A DNA stretch of 64,000 nucleotides from Hespellia stercorisuis DSM 15480 (GTDB lineage: Bacteria > Bacillota > Clostridia > Lachnospirales > Lachnospiraceae): contig NZ_FQZY01000014.1 of NCBI RefSeq assembly GCF_900142165.1, forward strand, positions 31,460 to 95,459. The letters are read 5' to 3'. Below, one piece after another: positions 36,944 through 45,957 of the stretch (positions are counted from its first letter, which is position 1; each line of letters opens with the position of its first letter). The notes under the pieces were generated by a model. The model saw nothing but the letters and a program-made list of their open reading frames with translations. It did no database searches and was not told the DNA's origin. A program made the position numbers and the translations under genes.

Positions 36944-37564
36944 ATGAAAAATGTGATTGTCTCCATGGAAAATATTTGTAAAAGCTTCCCAGGAGTCAAA
37001 GCGCTGGATAATGTAAACTTTGAATTGCATTCGGGTGAAGTGATGGCACTGCTTGGAGAGAACGGCGCAGGGAAGTCAACACTCATGAAAATTCTGAGCG
37101 GGGTGTATACAAGAGACAGCGGTACGATGAAGATATTCGGAAAAGAATATGATGATCTGTCGCCGAAACAGGCGCAGGCAGCAGGAGTAGCGATTATTCA
37201 CCAGGAACTGAATATGTGCAAGCATTTATCAGTTGCTGAGAACATGTTCCTGGGAAGAGAACTTTGCGGAAAAGGAATATTGAAAAACTCAGAGATGGAA
37301 GAGGAAGCAAAAAAAATACTGGATGACCTCAAGATTGATATTGATCCGAAGCAGACAGTTGGAGAACTTCCGGTATCAAAGCAGCAGATGGTAGAAATCG
37401 CAAAGGCATTATCAATTGATGCGAAGATTCTGATTATGGACGAGCCAACGTCGGCTTTGACAGCCAAAGAGATCGACGAGCTGTTTCGTATTATCAAGAA
37501 GCTCAAAGCAGACGGAAGAGGAATTGTATATATATTATATAGCACTTTCCCTATCTTGGTATAG
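36944..37564 (+). pseudogene. Sugar ABC ATPase (RbsA/MglA-type), 5' part, interrupted by element 1
   Basis: The first NBD of a double-NBD sugar importer ATPase: Walker A GENGAGKST, Q-loop HQELN, signature-equivalent LPVSKQQMVEIAKAL and Walker B ILIMDEPTSALT. The true reading runs to about 37535; the last residues (LYSTFPILV) are encoded by the inserted element. Its continuation starts at 45031. Joining 36944-37535 to 45031-45938 gives 1500 bp, an open 499-codon gene of normal family length. As it stands, the cell makes only a truncated first NBD lacking the H-loop. Confidence 0.9.
37530..37535 (+). repeat. Left attachment repeat of element 1
   Basis: ATATAT here and at 45025-45030. Left gene sequence GTATATATAT and right gene sequence ATATATCACACAGG share this 6-mer, which marks the crossover. 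Because the region is an AT repeat, the exact cut may shift by 2 bp. Confidence 0.7.
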
Positions 37565-37683
37565 TTCCGTACAAGTGTTATTCTGATTACCTTTTCGGAA
37601 CTTATGATTACCCCATTGCCCCCTAACTCCGTACAACTCGCCGTAAGTTTAGTATTACCATAGTATAACATGGCACCGAATAG

Positions 37684-37716
37684 AAAAAGCCTTGACCGTT
37701 TTATCAGCCAAGGCTT
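37684..37716 (-). terminator. Terminator of the leftmost element 1 operon
   Basis: AAGCCTTG and CAAGGCTT pair over a 14-nt loop. On the minus strand a TTTTTC tract follows. It protects the interrupted ATPase gene from leftward transcription. Confidence 0.75.
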
Positions 37717-37721
37717 AATGC

Positions 37722-38045
37722 CTATTTCTCTGCAATCTGTTTTAGCAATCTTAGAATTTCCTCGTTTTGCCTCATAAGGATAAAATTCTGTTCGACCTGT
37801 GCCCTTGCCAATTCGAGGGCGAATGTTTCATTTGAATTTCCACTCAAAAGACTACCAAAGGAATAAAGTTTTGAACCCGCCAAACTTGTTGCAATTTCTT
37901 TGGATGAAGCAATGTTTCTTTGTTTTATATCCTCAGATGTATAGTTATCAAAGTTTAAGCCGAACCTTTCCATTGCAGCCTTATCTTTGGTTTCCTGTTT
38001 TGCTTGTTTCTCTGCAATCTTGGTTTCTGTATTTTTACCAAACAT
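37722..38045 (-). CDS. Hypothetical protein, element 1
   Basis: A 107-residue, highly charged protein (MFGKNTETKIAEKQAKQETKDKAAMERFGL...) with a C-terminal helix ending NEEILRLLKQIAEK, suggestive of a coiled coil. No recognised domain, signal peptide or membrane segment. A good site (AGAGGGG) precedes the start. It lies 15 bp downstream of the membrane-protein gene and ends at a terminator, so the two form an operon. Confidence 0.7.
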   Translation of the reverse strand: MFGKNTETKIAEKQAKQETKDKAAMERFGLNFDNYTSEDIKQRNIASSKEIATSLAGSKLYSFGSLLSGNSNETFALELARAQVEQNFILMRQNEEILRLLKQIAEK

Positions 38046-38060
38046 AATAACCCCTCTTTC

Positions 38061-38714
38061 CTATCCTTTGTAATTCACATCAAGAAGTAACCAAATCAAA
38101 ACACTGTCCTTTGCTTCGTCTGGAATCTCCTGCTTAACTCCGTCCACTAAAATTTCTGATACCGAAACTCTTTCACTTTCTAAAGCAAAAGTAATAGCTA
38201 TGTCCGTTCCCTCATGTGGGGTGTCCATAAGTGTATACGAAATTGCTACGGTTCCGCTTTGAGATTCCACACTATAATCTGATTTGATGATAATTCCATT
38301 TTCTGTGCCTTCACCCCAAGGAATCTCGCCATAGGAATTCATTACTATCTCACTAAAGAAACTGTTACAAGCATCTTCGGCATCTTGCACACTTATTTCT
38401 CTTGGCATTTCATTTGGTGTCTGCACCGATTCATTGCTTTTGGGTTCCGTCTGGCTATTTTCCACAGTGTCAACGGTTGATGTTGTACTAGGTGGATTGG
38501 TGCCTGCTGTTGGTGTAGCGGGTGAATCACCATTTGTCGCAGCCATGAGAATAGCAAACCATATTGCAAATACCACCGATAAAATAATCCTGCTTTTCGT
38601 TTTCATTTCTTTATGGCAAACCCAAAGCAAGATTATCCCGACGGGTGGAAATAGTATTAAGAATATCCACAAGAACCATTTTGCCTTATAAAACCTCGTT
38701 TTCTCTTTTTGCAT
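38061..38714 (-). CDS. Membrane-anchored hypothetical protein, element 1
   Basis: 217 residues. Two hydrophobic helices near the N-terminus (FLWIFLILFPPVGIILLWV and IILSVVFAIWFAILMAA) are followed by a Thr/Ser/Pro-rich linker (about residues 60-105) and a soluble C-terminal domain of ~110 residues. The plan resembles surface-exposed lipobox-free proteins common on clostridial mobile elements. Function unknown. GGAGG lies 8 bp upstream. Confidence 0.72.
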   Translation of the reverse strand: MQKEKTRFYKAKWFLWIFLILFPPVGIILLWVCHKEMKTKSRIILSVVFAIWFAILMAATNGDSPATPTAGTNPPSTTSTVDTVENSQTEPKSNESVQTPNEMPREISVQDAEDACNSFFSEIVMNSYGEIPWGEGTENGIIIKSDYSVESQSGTVAISYTLMDTPHEGTDIAITFALESERVSVSEILVDGVKQEIPDEAKDSVLIWLLLDVNYKG

Positions 38715-38864
38715 AGCATAATACCTCCAAATTTGTCGTTAGGGATATTATAACACGCAGTAACACAAAAGTACATTGTATTTTCACTTCTATATGTGTT
38801 ATGGTTTTAGGTTGGGGATTCAATTTATAATGTACTCAAAATGTATGGAGGTTTTTGAGACATT

Positions 38865-39050
38865 ATGGATGACAAATTTGTAGTAACACCAAAAGAAGAT
38901 AAGACCGTCACTATGACAATCCGCATAGATAGGACCTTGCAGGAAGAATACAATGAACTATCTGCGAAAACCAATCGCTCCCGAAATGAATTGATTAGCA
39001 TGGCTTTACGGTATGCCCTCGACAATATGATAATAAAAGACGAGGAGTAA
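38865..39050 (+). CDS. Ribbon-helix-helix (CopG-like) protein
   Basis: 61 residues. VTMTIRIDRTLQEEYNELSAKTNRSRNELISMALRYALDN is a clear RHH DNA-binding fold. It is the only rightward gene of element 1, placed divergently from the membrane-protein gene and convergent with the integrase. It could be a copy-control or excision regulator, or an antitoxin without a visible toxin. TGGAGG lies 17 bp upstream, rather far from the ATG. Confidence 0.75.
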   Translation: MDDKFVVTPKEDKTVTMTIRIDRTLQEEYNELSAKTNRSRNELISMALRYALDNMIIKDEE

Positions 39051-39065
39051 AATATGCTTAACAAT

Positions 39066-39110
39066 TAAAAGAGAGCCTTTGGATTTTTGTCCTCTGGCTC
39101 TCTATTCATT
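39066..39110. terminator. Bidirectional terminator between the RHH gene and integrase
   Basis: AGAGAGCC (39070-39077) pairs with GGCTCTCT (39096-39103), with A/T-rich tracts on both sides. It serves both convergent genes. Confidence 0.7.
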
Positions 39111-40412
39111 TTAAGCATTCAGCCGCAAAAACTCATTGAGCTTGTTGCTTGCCACTCGCTTTTGTTCCTCAAAGCTGTGTGCGTAGATATTCATGGTGGT
39201 AGAGCAATTCGCATGACCTAAAATCTTTGAAATGTCAATGATATTCATTTCCAGATAATTTAGCAGGGTGGCACAGGAATGTCTTAATCCATGAAGTGGT
39301 ATTATTGGTAGTTCCTCAAGTCCCTCTGCTTTTGCTTTCTCTGAATGTTCTTTTACCCATTGGTTATAGCGGTTTAAATGAGTAATGAAATATTGATACG
39401 GTGTACTGTTGCCCATGCGTTTCCCATCAACTTGTATAAATAGGCTGTTATCGCCTTGCCATGCTGTACCGAGTTTGAACCGCAACAATGCGTATTCTTT
39501 CTTGTATTCTCGTAGCAACGGTAATATATCGTCGGGGAATGGCACCGTCCTAACAGAAGTAGAGGTCTTGGGGTCTTTCGTGTCAAATCCTGTTTCTGTT
39601 CGGCCTATCGACTTTGAAATTGATATTTCCTTTTTCTCCAAATCAATATCGTTCCAACTTAATGCAAGCGTTTCACCTTTTCTGAATCCGCACAAAAGCG
39701 ATAGGGAATAGAACACCTTGTATTGCGTGGGGACTGTCAGCGTTTTGGTGAAGTCGTTTACAAAATAGGTTTTTCCTGCATCATATGTCCGTTGGTGTCC
39801 TTTGTGCAACACCTCATACGATAGATTTAGCGACTTTAGAAACATCAATGCTTGCTTCGGGGTAAAATATTTAAGCCCTGTTTCTTCTTGCTTTTTCTTT
39901 GGCTTCTTAGCTTCTCGGCAGGGATTATGCTCAATCATATTCCACCGCATAGCAGTTTTGAAAATGCAACTCAACACATTGGCATAGCGGTTAATCGTTC
40001 CAGTGGAATACTCGTCAACTAATGTTTTATAAAAGGCTTCAATCACAGGAGTTTTTATGTGGGCCACCTTGTAAGACTTGAAATAGGGAATGATTTTACT
40101 TTTAAGCAACTGCTCATATCCAACATAAGTGCCATAGGCAATATTGTCTTTTGCATTTTCAAGCCACTTGTAGGCAAAATCCTCAAATGACATTTTTTCA
40201 GCGTTAAAATCGTAGCCATACTTGATTTTATCTTCCATATCCATAGCATACTTTAACGCTTCTTTTTCTTGTTGTTTGGGGGTAGCGGACTGATTTACTG
40301 AGTATGTAAGATTCTTCACCAGTTTATTGCCCTGTTTATCGTATCCCATGCAAATAACAATACGATATACAATTCTACCGCTTTTGTGCATAACTCTATT
40401 TATAGATGCCAT
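39111..40412 (-). CDS. int: Tyrosine recombinase / integrase of element 1
   Basis: About 433 residues. N-terminal arm-binding and SAM-like domains (FAYKWLENAKDNIAYGTYVGYEQLLKSKIIPYF) precede the catalytic domain: Arg in CGFRKGETLALSW, His-Leu-Arg in PLHGLRHSCATLL, GH in ILGHANCSTTMNIYAHSF with nucleophile Tyr. This is the enzyme expected to catalyse integration and excision at the ATATAT core. The ATG at 40412 lies 8 bp after AAAGGG. It overlaps the serine recombinase gene, so both are made from one transcript. Confidence 0.93.
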   Translation of the reverse strand: MASINRVMHKSGRIVYRIVICMGYDKQGNKLVKNLTYSVNQSATPKQQEKEALKYAMDMEDKIKYGYDFNAEKMSFEDFAYKWLENAKDNIAYGTYVGYEQLLKSKIIPYFKSYKVAHIKTPVIEAFYKTLVDEYSTGTINRYANVLSCIFKTAMRWNMIEHNPCREAKKPKKKQEETGLKYFTPKQALMFLKSLNLSYEVLHKGHQRTYDAGKTYFVNDFTKTLTVPTQYKVFYSLSLLCGFRKGETLALSWNDIDLEKKEISISKSIGRTETGFDTKDPKTSTSVRTVPFPDDILPLLREYKKEYALLRFKLGTAWQGDNSLFIQVDGKRMGNSTPYQYFITHLNRYNQWVKEHSEKAKAEGLEELPIIPLHGLRHSCATLLNYLEMNIIDISKILGHANCSTTMNIYAHSFEEQKRVASNKLNEFLRLNA

Positions 40413-40414
40413 AT

Positions 40415-41056
40415 TCAACACCCTTTCTCAATTTGTTTTTTGTAACGGTAAAAGGTCGGCTTGGACATTCCCAATTCCTGCATAAGCTCAAACGGTCGTT
40501 TCTCGCCCTGCTGTACTAAGCGGTAGTGAGCAGAAAATTCCTCAAGGCTCATAACTCTTGGCCTGCCGTAATCGTCCCATTCGCCACGAGCCTTTTTTGC
40601 TTCAATGCCTTCCCGTTGTCTTTTTTCTTTTTTCTCAATTTCAGCCTGTGCCATGCTTGCATATAACTCAATCATCATGTTGTTGATAGTTTCTAACATC
40701 ATGCGAGCCATTGTATTTTCCATAGTGGATAGGTCAAGCAAGGTTGTAGGCAATTCCAACACCATAACACGAATACCGTTATCATGGAAAAACCGCAGTT
40801 CTTTCAGCGTGGCTTCTTTATTCCGTCCCAATCGGTCAAGCTCTGTGATGATAAGAACATCTCCGCTTTCCAAAATCTCATCTTTCAGCATGGAATAGCG
40901 TGGCCTGTCAAAATTCTTTCCTGTCTGTTGGTCGGTATAAACCTTGTTTTTATATAAACAAATACCATTGTCAGCACAAAACTTATTGATTTCTGCTATT
41001 CCTCTATCCAGATGTTGGTCTTTCGTGCTTGTCCTGTGATAAGCTACATATTTCAT
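40415..41056 (-). CDS. Serine recombinase (resolvase/invertase family)
   Basis: A 213-residue small serine recombinase. The N-terminal catalytic domain has YHRTSTKDQHLDRG (nucleophile Ser about residue 10), YTDQQTGKNFDRPRY, and VLIITELDRLGRN with the conserved Arg residues. A C-terminal HTH (FELMQELGMSKPTFYRYKKQIE) follows. Its start overlaps the stop of the small Cys-rich gene (ATGA), and its stop abuts the integrase start. An invertase or dimer-resolution role is likely; coexistence with a tyrosine integrase is noteworthy. Confidence 0.9.
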   Translation of the reverse strand: MKYVAYHRTSTKDQHLDRGIAEINKFCADNGICLYKNKVYTDQQTGKNFDRPRYSMLKDEILESGDVLIITELDRLGRNKEATLKELRFFHDNGIRVMVLELPTTLLDLSTMENTMARMMLETINNMMIELYASMAQAEIEKKEKRQREGIEAKKARGEWDDYGRPRVMSLEEFSAHYRLVQQGEKRPFELMQELGMSKPTFYRYKKQIEKGC

Positions 41057-41241
41057 AGGGATTCCCCCTTTTCGTAAAAATCACATTGACCGCCGCCTAA
41101 TACCTCATCTGGCTTGATTTCATACAGCAAACACATAATTTCACAATCAAAGCGATAGGTACAGTCTTTGCACACCATGTCGGCATTTGTGATGCGTACA
41201 AATATCAGCCTGTCATTCTTCCATTTTTCCTCTAAACTCAT
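41053..41241 (-). CDS. Small Cys-rich protein, element 1
   Basis: 62 residues with a Cys pattern VCKDCTYRFDCEIMCLLYE plus GGGQCDFYEKG, which could bind zinc. Translationally coupled (ATGA) to the serine recombinase. Function unknown; it may be a recombination accessory protein. Confidence 0.65.
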   Translation of the reverse strand: MSLEEKWKNDRLIFVRITNADMVCKDCTYRFDCEIMCLLYEIKPDEVLGGGQCDFYEKGESL

Positions 41242-41423
41242 AGATACACCCCGATTCTAAGGATTATCTAACAAACGTTTGTTGATGTATCTATCCTATC
41301 AGGCTGGTATCAAAACGTACACACTCTTTTTGAGAATTATCAAAAGTTTTTTCTTAGGCTTTTTGACACTCCCATGAAGTATCGTTTGCATAGGTTCAGA
41401 AAGTATAAATTCTGATACTACGC

Positions 41424-41663
41424 TTATTCCTGCACTCCGGTATTGAGAAACTCAACAAATTTATCAAAATTGATAAGATACTTGTTACCGGCCTTTATAT
41501 ACACGATTTTGTTTTCTTTACACAATTTCCATATGGTTTTATATGAGAATCCACATTCATCTGCAAGAGTTTGAATAGGGACCATGCGAGGGATTTTCAA
41601 CTCCACCACATTGCTCATGGATTCGGTATTTTCAATTTTAGTTACAGTATTTACGTTTTTCAT
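41424..41663 (-). CDS. Excisionase-like helix-turn-helix protein
   Basis: About 79 residues. IQTLADECGFSYKTIWKLCKENKIVYIKAGNKYLINFDKFVEFLNTG fits the MerR-like winged-helix DNA-binding fold (excisionase/helix-turn-helix family 17) that bends DNA for excision. Start at 41663 after AAGGGAG. It lies upstream of the recombinase genes, in the usual regulatory position. Confidence 0.78.
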   Translation of the reverse strand: MKNVNTVTKIENTESMSNVVELKIPRMVPIQTLADECGFSYKTIWKLCKENKIVYIKAGNKYLINFDKFVEFLNTGVQE

Positions 41664-41921
41664 TATGATTGCTCCCTTTTCGTAGAGGGACCAATACATA
41701 TTCGACTGAACTGATGTACTGATTGCCCAAGTTTATTTTGCTCCGACCTCGGAAAATGGGCTAATCATAGCGACCTATTTTAATTTATTCTCAATTTATA
41801 TACTATCCTCTGGAGCCACAGGTTGACTCTGGAGGGTCTTTGTCCTATATCCTATAAATCCCATTACCTAATGACTTCAAATTCAATCTGGATGACTCTG
41901 GTTTCTTCTGGCATATATCCT

Positions 41922-42605
41922 TTACTTGCTATTATCGGCTACACCCCAATTAGAGGGTTGCATAAACGCATTGACCTGTTTTTCCATGTTTCTAAGGTGG
42001 AAGCCTTGCATATACACAGAAGATAGTGCGTGTTCCGCTTCTTTCAAGCTGTCCTTTTTCAATCGCTCAAAGGATAGCTGTGCAGGAGTTTTGCTTCCCT
42101 CAAATGCTCTCTGCCTGTACTTTTCTGAAACCATATCGGCAAAGGCAGGAAGTTTCAGCAACTCTAAAACCGCTTTACTGCCGATAACCCCCGAATTGAT
42201 GGTGTGCGAAATAATCGCAGTAATGGCGTTTGCATTGGCGGTTGTTCTGATTTTGGGCAACTGAGCCATAAGCTGCCATGTTCGGTTCTGTACCGCCTGT
42301 GAATCGTCTGCTTCGCCTGCGAAATCGTATGCACAACCACGAGCTTCATTTACCTTGCTCAACATACGTTCATACACAAAAGAGTTTTCCTCAATCAATG
42401 ATTTCAGTTGGGTTTGGAACTGCTCATAAATTTTATTGACCATAGCATTATCAGCTTTTTTATACACCAAAGTAAAATCCTTAATTCTTTCAATAAGGAT
42501 ACCAATATCGTCGGAAGTCTTGGCCTGTCTGATCTGCTCAAAGAGTTTGTTGTAATTCTCAACAATGGTTAGCCCATTATTGGCAACGGTTGTTACATTC
42601 TTCAT
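41922..42605 (-). CDS. Hypothetical protein, element 1
   Basis: About 227 residues, mostly helical by composition (NYNKLFEQIRQAKTSDDIGILIERIKDF...), with no recognised motif, signal or membrane segment. AGGAGG, provided by the last codons of the DUF5681-type gene, precedes the start, so the two genes are coupled. It may be part of the element's replication or maintenance unit. The 258 bp between it and the HTH gene (41664-41921) hold short repeated motifs such as GACTCTGG but no gene. Confidence 0.7.
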   Translation of the reverse strand: MKNVTTVANNGLTIVENYNKLFEQIRQAKTSDDIGILIERIKDFTLVYKKADNAMVNKIYEQFQTQLKSLIEENSFVYERMLSKVNEARGCAYDFAGEADDSQAVQNRTWQLMAQLPKIRTTANANAITAIISHTINSGVIGSKAVLELLKLPAFADMVSEKYRQRAFEGSKTPAQLSFERLKKDSLKEAEHALSSVYMQGFHLRNMEKQVNAFMQPSNWGVADNSK

Positions 42606-42609
42606 TTTT

Positions 42610-42966
42610 TCATTCCTCCTCAAAAAATTCTAAATCGTCGTTGTCGGGATTGGCTTTCCATTCATCTTCCCAATCCTCGTCTTGCTTCTTTCGGCACGCT
42701 TTTACCTCAATCACAATAGGGGAGGTATCTTCAGCACCGTCTAACAATAAGGCAGTATTTGCTCCGTATGCTTTGTCGATTAGATAGCGACACGCATTAA
42801 AGCGGTCTTTGTTGTATCTGTCTTGTGAAATAGCAATTATAGCTTCAAGAGCAGATACCGTAGAAGATTTTAGCAACGCTTTGAAGCGTTCCCGTTCTTC
42901 TTTTTCTTCTGGCGTCTGTTTCTTTCGTCCTTTGGGATTTCCACTCGCCCCCTTTACAAATGGCAT
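42610..42966 (-). CDS. DUF5681-type small protein
   Basis: About 118 residues. The N-terminus MPFVKGASGNPKGRKKQTPEE is the hallmark of the DUF5681 domain found near terminase-like or mobile-element genes, and RFNACRYLIDKAYGANT follows. The C-terminus is strongly acidic. Function unknown. The start at 42966 has AAAGGAG upstream. Confidence 0.75.
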   Translation of the reverse strand: MPFVKGASGNPKGRKKQTPEEKEERERFKALLKSSTVSALEAIIAISQDRYNKDRFNACRYLIDKAYGANTALLLDGAEDTSPIVIEVKACRKKQDEDWEDEWKANPDNDDLEFFEEE

Positions 42967-42984
42967 ATATAACACGCTCCTTTG

Positions 42985-43191
42985 CTAATCACGAACCGCA
43001 ACACTTGTGGTGTGTGGACTCCACTCTCTAATAAATTGCTGTTTTACCTCTGAATTGGACAATTCGGAAAGCATAATTTGCAGTTCGCTTATTTCTTCTT
43101 CAATAGCCTGTATCAAGCATTGATAGGCTTGTAAACTATTTGTCGGCTTGCATTTTAGCTTCACATTACGCTGAATAATTGATACTGGCAT
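42985..43191 (-). CDS. Small hypothetical protein, element 1
   Basis: 68 residues from an ATG at 43191 after GGGGGG. A helical segment LQAYQCLIQAIEEEISELQIMLSEL looks coiled-coil-like. No known domain. It lies between the replication gene and the DUF5681 gene. Confidence 0.55.
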   Translation of the reverse strand: MPVSIIQRNVKLKCKPTNSLQAYQCLIQAIEEEISELQIMLSELSNSEVKQQFIREWSPHTTSVAVRD

Positions 43192-43411
43192 TTGTAATCC
43201 CCCCTTTGATACTGTTGTTTTTGCATTGTTATCTTTCTTTCTCTCTGTCCCCTTTATGGACAAGTCCGACAATAAGCATTTATTCGTCCCGACCTCTCTA
43301 AAAGGCTTTTACACACCGTAGCCTCATAAATACGAGCAGTTTAAGGCTTTCTTAGCAGGGTGGCTTTATGCTCGTTTTTATTCATGGAATGATTGAATTG
43401 GGAGTACAATT

Positions 43412-44416
43412 TTAACCGCATGACCGTTTAAAGTCCTTTATCGTCATTATCACGTCAACAGGCAAATCATATTGTTCTGCGTACCTTTTGGAATCCCTCG
43501 CTGAATTGTCTGTTTTACCTCGTAACTTTTGGTACTTGCCTAATGCCCTGTGCAATACCCGCACATCAGGGATTAACTCCCTATGCTTTGCTACGGTCAG
43601 TATAGGACTATCCATTAGTGTTAAGGATTCCAGCAATTTCAAATTACAGGCATTGAGATACGGTATAATCATTCCTGTAATCAGTTCATCACAGAAAATG
43701 CGTTTATATTCACGCAATACCTCAAGCAGATTTTTCTTTGTGAGAATATCCGCAAGGGTTGTTTTGCTCCCAAACAATTTTTTAAGTGTCCTGTCAATCA
43801 GAATAAATTCAATTCTAAGCAAATCAAGCGGAATATCATCCACAGGCTTATTGAGTTCCAACCGCTTTTTAATCATTTCTTCTGTTTTGTTGTAAAACTT
43901 CCCAATCCAGTATTTCGGGTGTTTGGTAATGATTGTGTGGCATTCTTCTTTACAACTATCCATATCCTGTTTGTCTTTCCCCACATACTTTACATTATCG
44001 AACTCATGGGAAAGGGTAGCATGGCTTAAAAAATTCAGCACATCGGATGGTGTAGCGTTGCCACTCACTCTTTGGGTAATATTGACTTCAATCTTTTTGA
44101 TTTCAGTATTCATGTTTACACCAAAAAACCTTTTTAGCTGAACATCACAGTCATTTCTGATAATCTCAAGGTAAATGCTTTCGCTCAAACCAAACGGATT
44201 AAGGTTGTTCCCACGAATGAATTTAGGAAGATTCAGGGATATGGTAGCCTTACCTTGATAGGCTTGAACACTTCCATATGCTTTACCTTGTGCATTGATT
44301 AACGGCTGCTCTGATAAATCCTTCATATTTCCACCAGTAAGGGCCAGTTCAAATATACATTCATCAACACCCTGTTTAGCCTTGCTTTTATAGAGTTTTG
44401 TTTTTTGCTTTGCCAT
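43412..44416 (-). CDS. Replication initiator-like protein (phage/plasmid gene II/X type)
   Basis: About 334 residues. The middle (WIGKFYNKTEEMIKKRLELN ... LLRIEFILIDRTLKKLFG) follows the pattern of gene II/X-family rolling-circle replication proteins of filamentous phages and small plasmids. The C-terminus reads RVLHRALGKYQKLRGKTDNSARDSKRYAEQYDLPVDVI. If correct, element 1 can form a replicating circle. No HUH metal motif could be pinned down by eye, so the assignment is moderate. The start at 44416 has AAGGTGG upstream, and a terminator-like hairpin lies in the leader. Confidence 0.5.
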   Translation of the reverse strand: MAKQKTKLYKSKAKQGVDECIFELALTGGNMKDLSEQPLINAQGKAYGSVQAYQGKATISLNLPKFIRGNNLNPFGLSESIYLEIIRNDCDVQLKRFFGVNMNTEIKKIEVNITQRVSGNATPSDVLNFLSHATLSHEFDNVKYVGKDKQDMDSCKEECHTIITKHPKYWIGKFYNKTEEMIKKRLELNKPVDDIPLDLLRIEFILIDRTLKKLFGSKTTLADILTKKNLLEVLREYKRIFCDELITGMIIPYLNACNLKLLESLTLMDSPILTVAKHRELIPDVRVLHRALGKYQKLRGKTDNSARDSKRYAEQYDLPVDVIMTIKDFKRSCG

Positions 44417-44450
44417 TGATTCCACCTTCCATTTGAGTATTTTTAGGCAA

Positions 44451-44497
44451 CAAAAAAGAGAAGCCTATTCACCCGTCTAGGTAAATTTGCTTCTCTG
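44451..44497 (-). terminator. Terminator-like hairpin in the leader of the replication gene
   Basis: AGAGAAGC (44457-44464) pairs with GCTTCTCT (44489-44496). On the minus strand it is followed by TTTTTTG, 40 bp before the replication gene start. It would cut transcripts short unless relieved, a typical place for copy-number control. Confidence 0.6.
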
Positions 44498-44499
44498 AG

Positions 44500-45008
44500 C
44501 TGTTCTAAATTATTGGTGTGATTCCACACAACTTTGTTGACCTCTGTCAACCTATATAATATTATATCAAGTTATTTCGGCTTTGTACATACTTTTATGA
44601 AATATTTTTTCCTGTCTTTCCCCATTCTTTCCGATTACCTATTGATAGGATAACCCACAGATTAACCAGAATAATCCCAGAGGGTTTTGAATTTGGTTTC
44701 CTATATTCCTATACCCCTATCCTTAAAAATCAATCGTGGGTCATCTGGATTCTTCCTGCGATACCCCTAAAAAAATAGTATAAGGATAGTATTAAGGTCT
44801 TTATTTTGATGAGAAAAATATACCCCATAATCGGTCAAATGAACTGAATCTCATTTATTCATTTCAAGGTTCCTTAATACGAAAGAAAAGTGCTTGAAAT
44901 GCTTTATTTATAATACTTTATAGTCATTAACCAGTAAGGAATATATTAACCTACAATCATTGTTTTAGCACCATTGGGTATAGTTGCAGTATTACGCTTG
45001 ATGAACAG
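44500..45008. other. Gene-free right end of element 1
   Basis: About 500 bp without a gene. It contains short repeated motifs with CCAGA and TATATTCC (for example near 44665 and 44705), similar to motifs around 41820-41920, which may be replication-origin iterons. The rightmost bases include GGTATAGTT, also seen at the left end. Confidence 0.4.
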
Positions 45009-45024
45009 ATGAGGTTAATCACCA

Positions 45025-45030
45025 ATATAT
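45025..45030 (+). repeat. Right attachment repeat of element 1
   Basis: ATATAT directly followed by CACACAGG, the interrupted ATPase gene in its original frame (codons ATA TCA CAC AGG). Confidence 0.7.
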
Positions 45031-45938
45031 CACACAGGCTGGAAGAACTTCAGCACATTGTGGACCGGGTTACCATCATGCGGGATGGTCAGTACATAAC
45101 CGCAATGAATTACGATGAAGTGACAATGGATGAGATTATTTCTTATATGGTAGGAAGAGAAATCAACGAGCAGTTTCCGAGAGTAGAATGTAAAAAGGGG
45201 AAAAAGATATTTGAAGTAAAAAATCTCAATGCCGGAAAAATGGTACGGAATATTAATTTCTCTGTTTTTGAAGGTGAGATTGTAGGATTTGCCGGATTAA
45301 TGGGAGCCGGAAGAACCGAAACAACAAGGGCGATATTTGGCGTGGACCCGAAGACAAGCGGAGAAATCTATCTGGACGGACAGCAGGTCAAGATCCACTG
45401 CCCGATGGACGCAATCAAGGCAGGCGTTGTGCTTGCACCGGAAGATCGAAAAAAAGACGGCTTATGCACAAAGCTGAGCGTGAGGGATAACCTGATATTA
45501 CCCAATCTTGATCTTGTCTGCAATAAGCTCAACATCATCAGCAGCGAAAAAGAAAGACAACTCTGTGACAAGGAAATTGAAGAGCTGAAAATAAAAACAC
45601 CGAATGTGAACGTAGATGCGGGAAATCTTTCTGGAGGAAACCAACAGAAGGTCGTAGTCGGAAAATGGCTTGCAAGAAATTCCAGAGTCGTCATCTTTGA
45701 TGAACCGACCAGAGGAATTGACGTGGGGGCGAAGGTGGAAATCTACAATCTTATGAATGCCTTAAAGCAAAAAGGAATTGCAGTCATGTTTGTTTCATCG
45801 GAAATGCCGGAAGTGATGGGGATTGCGGATCGTGTCATTGTTATGTGCGATGGGAAAATCACCGGAGAAGTGATGGCGAATGAGACAACACAAAATGAAA
45901 TATTGACATTGGCAACAAATTTTGAGAAAAAACAATAA
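45031..45938 (+). pseudogene. Sugar ABC ATPase, 3' part, separated by element 1
   Basis: Continues from SHRLEEL (the H-loop of NBD1) through the linker and NBD2: GLMGAGRTETTR (the usual altered Walker A of RbsA-type second domains), LSGGNQQKVVVGKWLA and Walker B VVIFDEPTRGIDVG. A spurious ATG at 45009 inside the element could start a short product, but no good ribosome site precedes it. The frame is undamaged, which suggests that the interruption is recent or reversible. Confidence 0.9.
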
Positions 45939-45957
45939 GGTCTGGAGGAAAGAGGAA

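Larger units (their letters stand above)
37536..45030. mobile_element. Element 1: ~7.5-kb integrative element inside the ABC ATPase gene
   Basis: AT-rich compared with flanks, bounded by ATATAT repeats. Most genes run leftward. Content: two small genes, a CopG-type RHH protein, tyrosine integrase, serine recombinase, excisionase-like HTH protein, DUF5681-type protein, gene II/X-like replication protein and small unknowns. No relaxase or conjugation gene is recognised. Related motifs GGTATAGTT occur near both ends (about 37558 and 44978). Near-repeats TTCCGTACAAG and CTCCGTACAAC at the left end may be integrase arm sites. Confidence 0.88.
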
